Positions 5,903 through 11,744 of a stretch of 11,744 bases of DNA are shown in pieces. Below the pieces are notes generated by a model that did not search any database, had not been told where the DNA came from, and saw only the letters and a program-made list of their open reading frames with translations. Within the stretch, counting starts at the first letter, position 1, and each line of letters opens with the position of its first letter. The translations under genes and the position numbers were made by a program. The stretch is from DUAL01 sp964452095 (GTDB taxonomy: Bacteria; Bacteroidota; Bacteroidia; Flavobacteriales; BACL11), in NCBI GenBank assembly GCA_964452095.1, contig CAYVKX010000061.1, positions 1-11,744 on the forward strand, read 5' to 3'.

Positions 5903-7844
5903 TTTCCAAAATTTTATTTAAATAAAACTTCATATCTTCATTTTTATTTTGCATTTGGGCTGATAGAACTAAATTTTCATAAGCCAAAACATAATCAGGG
6001 TCCAATGCAATAGCTTGTTTTAACCTGTTGTCAGCTTGATCATACTCTCCAGTTAAAATATTAATATACCCTAAATTTAGATGCACCTCTTTTATTGTTG
6101 GGTTTAACTTTAATGCATCATGAAAAACTGAAGAAGCAACAGTCATCTTGTTTATTTCTAATAAAAAACTACCGTATTTTATTTTATAATCAATTACAAA
6201 AGGCATCAACTCTACTGATTTTTTAAAATAAACCTCAGCATCATTATTCAGGATTTGAGATGCAAACACCTCTCCCATTCTACTATACGACATACCTAAC
6301 TCTTGAGTTGAATAATAACTACTATCAAAATCATTACTCATTACAAAATTAATAAGTCCTTTTGTGTTATTTTTAAGATAAAAATATTGAATATAGGAAG
6401 CGAAATTATGTTCTGAAATCTGCAAAAACTTAAAAGCAGAATCCAAGTAGATTGGATTAGATTCAAAACTCTCATAACGCTTTAAGTATGCTTTTGCCTT
6501 TGATAGATTTGTAGGGTTTTCATTGTTAATAGCAAACAAACCTGAAAAATCTCCTTTTTCTTTTTTCTCATCAGTAGGAATGGCAATTTTATGATCCGTA
6601 ATTTCCACATGCATAATATCAGTTGAAGTTGCTTTTGGCATATGGCATTCAGTGCAATTTTTTGTTTTTTCATCTTTACACACACCATGACATTGCATAC
6701 ATTTAGCATCAAAATAATTGGCTTTTAAAGTAGTAACGCTTTTATGCGGATTATGACAACTCACACAGGTAATTTCAGCAGAATTATAACAAGAAGATTG
6801 TTTCAACCTATCAACATGAGATGCCATAATAAAAGAATTATCATGCTCATATTTTGGAAGGTAAGTATCCATTACATCACTGAGTTTCATTCCTGGCTTA
6901 AAGGTTGTGAAAGTTTGCCCATTAGCCAGAATAGAAGTTCCTTGCAAATGACATCTTTGACAAACATCAAACTGCAAGTCCAAAGGTAGTTTTGCAGGAT
7001 TTACAATAGAATAATCAATGTACTTAGAAGTATCAACAGTTTCTCCAGCTAACTTTTGTTTTACATGAATTTCTCCAGGCCCATGACACCTTTCACAATC
7101 TATACCACTTGGAATACTCTCAAACTTATTTAAAGAACCTAGATTGTGCTTTGGATAAGCATTATGGCAACTCATGCACTCTATGCCAATTTCACGAGAA
7201 AAACGAGAATTATTTCCGCCTTCAAATCCTGGAGGTAAATCTGCAATTGCACTTTGCGTATAATAAGTGTAGGGCATTTGATGAACATAGCCATTTATTT
7301 CAAATAAGTGAGAGTTAGTATGTTGTCCACTTCCTATTTTATAATTTACTTTTTTGATAAGTTGATGGATGGTATCTTTTCCTTTTAACCTAAACTCATT
7401 TAAATACAAACTGTCATTTTTCCAGAACGGTTGATAGCTTAAATTTTTGATAGTATCATGAATGAGTGGCATCTCAGAATCTGCTAAAGCTGAATGCTCC
7501 TTTGTTGCAAAATGAAAGGATTGCCCCATTCCTGTTTGCATATAGGAATCATAAATTTCAGCATGACACATTCTACATTCTTCCTTTCCTACATATTTGA
7601 CTGTATCATTATGATTTAAGTATTTGGTATAATCGCTTACTTGTCCTCTTTGACAGGAGAATAGAAAAAAGAAGATAAGTAGTAGATAGTAATTAGACCA
7701 CAGACCAAAGCCAAATTGTGATTTGTCATTACGAACCCAATTGGGTGAAGTTTTCTTTTGAGACTGCTTCAAAATAAGGTTTTTCACAATGACAAAGTGA
7801 TTATTGTATTGTATAATTGATATATTAATACTCCACCCTTGCAT
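5859..7844 (-). CDS. Seven-heme c-type cytochrome lipoprotein with C-terminal TPR repeats
   Basis: This is a 661-residue protein as read from ATG 7844. A hydrophobic segment followed by a lipobox (YYLLLIFFFLFSC, Cys64) marks it as a probable lipoprotein outside the cytoplasmic membrane. Seven CxxCH heme-binding motifs follow: CRMCH 90, CMSCH 223, CERCH 250, CQRCH 295, CVSCH 360, CMQCH 382 and CTECH 397. Several further His residues could be distal ligands. Residues about 440-655 are helical TPR-like repeats (for example LGYINILTGEYDQADNRLKQ). The opening YVGKEECRMCHAEIYDSYMQ...GMGQSF resembles cytochrome c554/multiheme proteins linked to TPRs in Bacteroidota; the electron partner and substrate are not known to me. 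The start is uncertain. ATG 7844 overlaps the 7TM-HD gene by 20 bp. The first 63 residues are unusually long for a lipoprotein signal and partly translate a palindromic repeat (7722-7796). Other in-frame starts are GTG 7787, TTG 7772 and the rare CTG 7703. It sits between the 7TM-HD and mltG genes. Confidence 0.88.
   Translation of the reverse strand: MQGWSINISIIQYNNHFVIVKNLILKQSQKKTSPNWVRNDKSQFGFGLWSNYYLLLIFFFLFSCQRGQVSDYTKYLNHNDTVKYVGKEECRMCHAEIYDSYMQTGMGQSFHFATKEHSALADSEMPLIHDTIKNLSYQPFWKNDSLYLNEFRLKGKDTIHQLIKKVNYKIGSGQHTNSHLFEINGYVHQMPYTYYTQSAIADLPPGFEGGNNSRFSREIGIECMSCHNAYPKHNLGSLNKFESIPSGIDCERCHGPGEIHVKQKLAGETVDTSKYIDYSIVNPAKLPLDLQFDVCQRCHLQGTSILANGQTFTTFKPGMKLSDVMDTYLPKYEHDNSFIMASHVDRLKQSSCYNSAEITCVSCHNPHKSVTTLKANYFDAKCMQCHGVCKDEKTKNCTECHMPKATSTDIMHVEITDHKIAIPTDEKKEKGDFSGLFAINNENPTNLSKAKAYLKRYESFESNPIYLDSAFKFLQISEHNFASYIQYFYLKNNTKGLINFVMSNDFDSSYYSTQELGMSYSRMGEVFASQILNNDAEVYFKKSVELMPFVIDYKIKYGSFLLEINKMTVASSVFHDALKLNPTIKEVHLNLGYINILTGEYDQADNRLKQAIALDPDYVLAYENLVLSAQMQNKNEDMKFYLNKILEIAPQHKAMQILQNL
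7722..7796. repeat. Short palindromic intergenic-type repeat (GTCATT...AATGAC) in the cytochrome gene start
   Basis: The ends are inverted repeats: TTTGTCATTACGAA at 7722-7735 and, read on the other strand, TTTGTCATTGTGAA at 7783-7796 (12 of 14 identical). On the minus strand the interior includes GAAGCAGTCTCA, close to the GAAGCAATCTC that follows GTCATTGCGAGG in a small repeat common in Bacteroidota and other genomes (recalled, not searched). A perfect 12-base palindrome ACCCAATTGGGT lies at 7735-7746. The unit is about 75 bp, has no coding logic of its own, and overlaps codons of the cytochrome N-terminus. Only one copy is present in this window. Confidence 0.6.
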
Positions 7845-9933
7845 GATGGATATTTACTAACTTCTTTTTGAAGAGTTTCTTAATTTGAGTTATTTCTTTT
7901 AAGGTAATGTCAGCATTTACAAACTGATTTTGCTCTATTTGTTTGTCAATTATTTTCTCTACCAAATCATTGATATTATCTGCATTTGGCTCTTTCAAAC
8001 TTCTTGCTGCTGCTTCCACCGAATCCGCCATCATTAGCACAGCTGTTTCTTTGGAAAATGGCTTTGGTCCAGGATAAGTAAAATCTTCAATATCTACTTC
8101 TTCCTCTGGAAAATTAGTAATAAATTGCTTGTAAAAATAATGCACAGTAGTTGTTCCATGATGGGTACGAATAAAATCTATTAATTCTTCTGGTAAATTA
8201 TTTTCATGTGCAATTTCTATGCCATTTTTCACATGATTAATAATTATATCTGCACTTTCATCAAATTCTAATTCATCATGCGGATTAAGTCCAGAACTCT
8301 GATTTTCAATAAAATACATAGGGCTTTTTAGTTTCCCCACATCATGATAAAGTGCTCCTGCTCTTACAAGCAATGCGTTTCCTTCTATCTCAATAATTCC
8401 TTCTTCCGCTAAATTCGCCACTTGCAAAGAATGCTGAAAAGTTCCTGGAGCTTCATTAGCCAATCTTCTTAAAAGCTTACTGTTTGTATCAGAAAGTTCT
8501 AATAAAGATACATCTGAAACTAAAGAAAAAACTTTCTCAAAAGCAAAAATAAGCGGATAGGCAAAAAGAGTGAGTACACCACTTCCAGCAAAATACAAAA
8601 ACTTTAACCAATTAATATGTAAAATACTACCCTCATGAGTAATTTCCAAAGCAAAATAAGTGAGCCAATAAATCCCTATAATTTTTAAGGCAGAAACAAA
8701 TAAGTGTGCCCTTTTATACATTTGCAATACAGTTAAAATAGAAACGATTCCAGCTATTAATTGCAAATAAACAAATTCGAAACCATTAGGAACTATAAAC
8801 CCTATTACAAGTACAGTTACTAGATGAGTAAACAGTGCCAAGCGAGTATCAAAAAATGCTTTTAGCATGATAGGAAGCGTGCAGAAAGGTACTAAATACA
8901 AAAACTTTACATTCCATTTTACCACAAAAGAAGTGATGACAATCATTGCGATAATAAGTACTAAAATAAGTGTAATTTTTGCTACATCATACAGTACTTC
9001 TGGTCGGTATTGTTTTAAGAACAAGAATAAAATTAAAAAGACAACAAATACTAAAAGCACCTGTCCAAGCAATACAAAATTTACAGATGCCTTGCTCCAA
9101 TGCTGATTCTCAAATTCCGTTTGATAAGAAGATAATACTTGCAGCTTTTCTTCATTTACTAATTCACCTTTTGTAATTACAATTTGTCCTTTTTGCAGCA
9201 TCCCCCTTGAACTGACAATATTCTCGAGTTCGAAATCCAACATCTTTTTGGTTGCCTGCTTATCAAAAAACACATTTTGGCTAAGCGATTCAATTAAAAG
9301 TGGGATTAAAAAATCTGATTCTTGAGCAGATAATTTAGATAAAGAATTGATATAATCTACAGCAGAATTGATGGTGTAAAGATTGTCTAATTCCTGTTTT
9401 TCTGCAATATTTTCTTTTTGTAAAAGAACCAAAAAACCTTCCTCTTTCCATTGAAATTCTTCAGATAGCTGTACAATTCCTTTATCGTACAAATGTTCCA
9501 AAATACTCAATCCATAATTTGCTAAACTATATTTGCTTATTGTCTGCTCTTTGTCTTTTCTCTTGAATAAATTAAAAAATGTAAAGTCCTTATCTTTCTT
9601 TGTTTTTTTGTTGTTTGCCCATTTTTGCTCAAAATTTCGCACAAATTCCACTCCCGATTTCTCAAATTCAGTTTCTTGGAAAACAAAAACAGCTAAATTA
9701 CTCTTTTTCACTTCTTCAATCTCTTTTTGCAATTCCTCCTCCGACTTTAAAATTGGAAAATCGAAAGCCGCAATTATGCTTTCTTCTAGCCAAGGTTTTC
9801 CTTTTGAATATTCGTATTTAAAATTCCTTTGTCTAGGGAAAAAATACACAATTACAACAAGCGTAAGTAAAAATAAAAATGCCTTAAAAATAGTATCGTG
9901 ATTGTCTCTAATTTTGGATAAAATATTTTTCAT
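7825..9933 (-). CDS. 7TM-HD family membrane phosphohydrolase (PgpH/YqfF-like)
   Basis: This is a 702-residue membrane protein. Residues about 17-32 are the first membrane helix. Residues about 33-283 form the extracytoplasmic 7TMR-HDED domain, including the YEYSKGKPWLEESIIAAFDF opening and QKGQIVITKGELV at 247-259. Residues about 284-475 contain the seven-helix membrane domain. Residues about 495-640 hold an HD domain with every metal ligand: H501 (FQHSLQVANLA), H530-D531 (YHDVGK), H567, H591-H592 (THHGT) and D637 (MADSVEAAAR). The length and order match PgpH, which in Listeria hydrolyses the second messenger c-di-AMP; that activity here is inferred from the family. It is the first gene of the minus-strand block and diverges from the thiolase gene across 82 bp with a candidate promoter at 9956-9963. 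Its stop lies 20 bp inside the cytochrome frame as read from ATG 7844. No sign of damage is visible. Confidence 0.93.
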   Translation of the reverse strand: MKNILSKIRDNHDTIFKAFLFLLTLVVIVYFFPRQRNFKYEYSKGKPWLEESIIAAFDFPILKSEEELQKEIEEVKKSNLAVFVFQETEFEKSGVEFVRNFEQKWANNKKTKKDKDFTFFNLFKRKDKEQTISKYSLANYGLSILEHLYDKGIVQLSEEFQWKEEGFLVLLQKENIAEKQELDNLYTINSAVDYINSLSKLSAQESDFLIPLLIESLSQNVFFDKQATKKMLDFELENIVSSRGMLQKGQIVITKGELVNEEKLQVLSSYQTEFENQHWSKASVNFVLLGQVLLVFVVFLILFLFLKQYRPEVLYDVAKITLILVLIIAMIVITSFVVKWNVKFLYLVPFCTLPIMLKAFFDTRLALFTHLVTVLVIGFIVPNGFEFVYLQLIAGIVSILTVLQMYKRAHLFVSALKIIGIYWLTYFALEITHEGSILHINWLKFLYFAGSGVLTLFAYPLIFAFEKVFSLVSDVSLLELSDTNSKLLRRLANEAPGTFQHSLQVANLAEEGIIEIEGNALLVRAGALYHDVGKLKSPMYFIENQSSGLNPHDELEFDESADIIINHVKNGIEIAHENNLPEELIDFIRTHHGTTTVHYFYKQFITNFPEEEVDIEDFTYPGPKPFSKETAVLMMADSVEAAARSLKEPNADNINDLVEKIIDKQIEQNQFVNADITLKEITQIKKLFKKKLVNIHHARVEY

Positions 9934-9955
9934 TAATTCGGTTTGATATCAATAG

Positions 9956-9963
9956 CGAAAATA
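9956..9963 (-). promoter_or_regulatory. Candidate -7 box TATTTTCG for the 7TM-HD gene
   Basis: On the minus strand TATTTTCGC lies about 22 bases before the ATG at 9933. It follows the TAnnTTCGC form seen upstream of the phosphohexomutase and thiolase genes, one base from the Bacteroidota consensus TAnnTTTG. No clear -33 box is visible. Support comes from position, orientation and recurrence. Confidence 0.4.
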
Positions 9964-9975
9964 AGTATAAATTCC

Positions 9976-9988
9976 ATAAATTCGCACC
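9976..9988 (+). promoter_or_regulatory. Candidate promoter (-7 TAAATTCG) upstream of the thiolase gene
   Basis: ATAAATTCGCACC is identical over 13 bases to the minus-strand sequence upstream of the phosphohexomutase gene (4767-4779). The -7-like box TAAATTCG is at 9977-9984, giving a predicted AT-rich leader of about 25 bases before the ATG at 10016. A TTTG at 9942-9945 is too far away (31 bases) to be a standard -33 box. With the opposite box at 9956-9963 it forms a divergent promoter region filling the 82-bp gap. Confidence 0.5.
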
Positions 9989-10015
9989 AAATTTAAAAAT
10001 CTAAAAATTTATATA

Positions 10016-11194
10016 ATGAAAGAAGTAGTAATTGTATCAGCCGTACGAACTCCAATGGGAAGTTTTGGGGGAAGTTTATCATCTGTATCAGCAACAAAAC
10101 TAGGTGCTGCAGCAATAAAAGGAGCAATGAAAAAAGCAGGGATTGACAATAAAATTGTTGATGAAGTATTTATGGGAAATGTTTTACAAGCAAATTTAGG
10201 ACAAGCTCCAGCTAGGCAAGCTGCAATTTTTGCAGGACTTTCGGAGGATGTACCTTGTACAACTATCAATAAAGTATGTTCATCAGGAATGAAATCAATT
10301 ATGATTGCTGCACAAACAATTTTAAGTGGAGATAATGATGTTGTTATTGCTGGAGGAATGGAAAATATGTCAAGTGTTCCTCATTACATGAATAAAAGCA
10401 GAACTGGACAAAAATTAGGGGATATGAAACTAATTGATGGTTTGGTAAAAGATGGATTAACTGATGTTTACGGAAGAGTTCATATGGGAGTTTGTGCTGA
10501 AACTTGCGCAAAAGATATGGAGTTTAGCCGTGAGGAGCAAGATGCTTTTGCAATTGAATCTTACAAAAGAAGTACACAGGCATGGAATGATGGAAAGTTT
10601 GCTGATGAAATTGTTCCTGTTGAAGTGCCACAAAGAAGAGGTGATGCTTTAATTATTTCTGAAGATGAAGAATATAAGAATGTAAGAATGGAAAAAATCC
10701 CTGCATTACGACCAGTATTTGATAAAGAAGGAACTATCACTGCTGCCAATGCATCTACATTAAATGATGGTGCTTCTGCCTTAGTTTTAATGAGTGCAGA
10801 AAAAGCGGCTGAACTAAATATCACTCCTCTTGCAAAAATTAGAAGTTATGCTGATGCTGCACAAGAGCCAGAATGGTTTACAACTGCTCCAGCCAAAGCT
10901 TTACCAATCGCTTTAGGAAAAGCTGGTTTATCAACTTCAGATGTAGATTATTATGAGTTAAATGAGGCATTTTCAGTAGTTGGACTTGCAAATATGAAAA
11001 TACTTGAATTAGACCCATCAAAAGTAAATATTAATGGTGGTGCAGTTTCATTAGGACATCCTCTTGGAAGTTCTGGCTCAAGGATAATTGTAACATTAAT
11101 AAATGTTCTAAAACAAAAAAACGGTAAAATTGGTGCGGCTGGAATTTGCAATGGTGGTGGAGGAGCTTCTGCATTAGTTATCGAGTTAATATAA
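10016..11194 (+). CDS. Acetyl-CoA C-acetyltransferase (thiolase, AtoB-like)
   Basis: This is a 392-residue cytosolic thiolase II. It condenses two acetyl-CoA to acetoacetyl-CoA or runs the reverse cleavage, linking acetyl-CoA with fatty acid, ketone or amino acid degradation and possibly isoprenoid synthesis. All catalytic residues are present: nucleophile Cys88 in NKVCSSGMKSI; the NEAF motif at 316-319; His348 in GGAVSLGHPLGSSGSRI; and Cys378 in CNGGGGASAL. The N-terminus VVIVSAVRTPMGSFGGSLS and the length are standard, which fixes ATG 10016. The biosynthetic-type short loop and lack of a long-chain signature favour acetoacetyl-CoA thiolase over FadA, though not decisively. Its TAA shares the A of the next gene's ATG (TAATG), so the two are probably translated as a coupled pair. 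Confidence 0.96.
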   Translation: MKEVVIVSAVRTPMGSFGGSLSSVSATKLGAAAIKGAMKKAGIDNKIVDEVFMGNVLQANLGQAPARQAAIFAGLSEDVPCTTINKVCSSGMKSIMIAAQTILSGDNDVVIAGGMENMSSVPHYMNKSRTGQKLGDMKLIDGLVKDGLTDVYGRVHMGVCAETCAKDMEFSREEQDAFAIESYKRSTQAWNDGKFADEIVPVEVPQRRGDALIISEDEEYKNVRMEKIPALRPVFDKEGTITAANASTLNDGASALVLMSAEKAAELNITPLAKIRSYADAAQEPEWFTTAPAKALPIALGKAGLSTSDVDYYELNEAFSVVGLANMKILELDPSKVNINGGAVSLGHPLGSSGSRIIVTLINVLKQKNGKIGAAGICNGGGGASALVIELI

Positions 11195-11744
11195 TGCAAT
11201 ACGGAATTTCAAACCTTTCAATCGTTCCTATGAGGAATGAAGCTGCTGATCAATCCGAAATGGTTAATCAAGTTATTTTTGGTGAGCACTTTAAGGTTTT
11301 GGAAGTTCAAAAAAAATGGAGTAAAATTCGTTTAGCTCATGATAGTTATGAAGGATGGATTTGCAACAAACAATGGATTGAAATTGAGGAAGATATTTAC
11401 AAACAACTCGATAAAGAAGTTGCAACAATCACTACTGATATCCTAGATATCATTACAAAAACTCATCATCAACCAATTGTTATTGGAAGTATATTACCAT
11501 CCTACAAAAGCGGTCATGCACTTATCAATAATGAGATGTATCAATTTGATGGGTTAACAACTCCAGGATTTATTAAAAAAGAGAAATTAGTTGAAAATGC
11601 TTTGATGTATTTAAACGCTCCATATTTGTGGGGAGGCCGTTCTCCTTTAGGAATTGACTGCTCTGGATTTACTCAAATGGTGTATCGATTACAAGGAGTT
11701 GATTTGCCAAGAGATGCTTACCAACAATCTGAAGTAGGTACTAC
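11194..11744 (+). CDS. NlpC/P60 (C40) peptidase with N-terminal SH3-like domains, 3' end outside window
   Basis: An open frame of 183 codons starts at ATG 11194 and runs off the right edge with no stop. No signal peptide is visible at this start (MQYGISNLSIVPMRNEAADQ). Residues about 1-65 form a bacterial SH3-like domain (EMVNQVIFGEHFKVLEVQ...WSKIRLAHDSYEGWICNKQW), with a likely second one at about 90-130. From about 132 an NlpC/P60 domain begins: ALMYLNAPYLWGGRSPLGIDCSGF, with the catalytic Cys156 in DCSGF, then TQMVYRLQG and the LPRDAYQQSE motif. The catalytic His lies beyond the window. The family cleaves gamma-D-Glu-diamino acid bonds in peptidoglycan stem peptides; this cytosol-like form might act on recycled muropeptides, which is inference. 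It overlaps the thiolase stop by one base. Confidence 0.92.
   Translation, partial: MQYGISNLSIVPMRNEAADQSEMVNQVIFGEHFKVLEVQKKWSKIRLAHDSYEGWICNKQWIEIEEDIYKQLDKEVATITTDILDIITKTHHQPIVIGSILPSYKSGHALINNEMYQFDGLTTPGFIKKEKLVENALMYLNAPYLWGGRSPLGIDCSGFTQMVYRLQGVDLPRDAYQQSEVGT

Noticed and set aside
8867..9901. Plus-strand open frames opposite the 7TM-HD gene
   Set aside because: They mirror the hydrophobic and AT-rich codons of the real gene and match no family that I know.
1..11744. CRISPR arrays, tRNA/rRNA genes, insertion sequences, toxin-antitoxin or defence genes
   Set aside because: No regularly spaced repeats, cloverleaf sequences, transposase motifs or defence domains were seen on either strand.

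Overview
The window is AT-rich, densely coding DNA from a bacterium of the phylum Bacteroidota, most likely a Flavobacteriales relative. The evidence is a small secreted protein with a PKD domain and a gliding-motility / type IX secretion (T9SS) C-terminal sorting domain, a DUF2279 protein and a short KOW/DUF2027-plus-Smr protein of the form common in that group, and upstream boxes resembling the Bacteroidota -7 element TAnnTTTG. No RNA genes, insertion sequences, phage genes or CRISPR arrays are visible.

Layout. Positions 1-425 (+) hold the 3' part of a thioredoxin-like gene that enters from outside the window and carries an in-frame TGA where its active site should be. It converges, with one base between the stop codons, on a minus-strand block running from about 9933 down to 427. 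In transcription order that block is: a 7TM-HD (PgpH-like) membrane phosphohydrolase (9933-7825); a seven-heme c-type cytochrome lipoprotein with C-terminal TPRs (7844-5859); mltG, a septal/peptidoglycan lytic transglycosylase gene with an in-frame TAG (5902-4784); a phosphoglucomutase/phosphomannomutase (4747-3347), with its own candidate promoter; a DUF2279 gene with an in-frame TAA (3346-2435); an Smr-domain protein (2434-1901); the T9SS cargo protein (1887-1012); and a small secreted protein of unknown function (939-427). From 10016 rightward on the plus strand lie an acetyl-CoA acetyltransferase (thiolase) and an overlapping NlpC/P60 (C40) peptidase that runs off the right edge. The 82-bp gap 9934-10015 is a divergent promoter region.

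Function. The block is mostly envelope and housekeeping biology: peptidoglycan cutting (MltG, C40 peptidase), sugar-phosphate supply for polysaccharides (PGM/PMM), nucleotide second-messenger turnover (7TM-HD), electron transfer outside the cytoplasmic membrane (multiheme cytochrome) and secretion (T9SS cargo). Genes are packed tightly (TAAATG abutments at 3346/3347 and 2434/2435, TAATG overlap at 11194), which suggests operons with translational coupling.

The most striking observation is that three of the ten protein genes are each broken by exactly one in-frame stop with recognisable family sequence continuing in the same frame on both sides: TGA at 96-98, TAA at 2804-2806 and TAG at 5456-5458. 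All three stop codons are represented once, so a reassigned codon is unlikely. Recent pseudogenisation or base errors in the assembly fit better. Other points of note are a short palindromic intergenic-type repeat (7722-7796) that has become part of the start region of the cytochrome gene, and a 13-base motif shared by two candidate promoters. I do not see a convincing new multi-gene system here.
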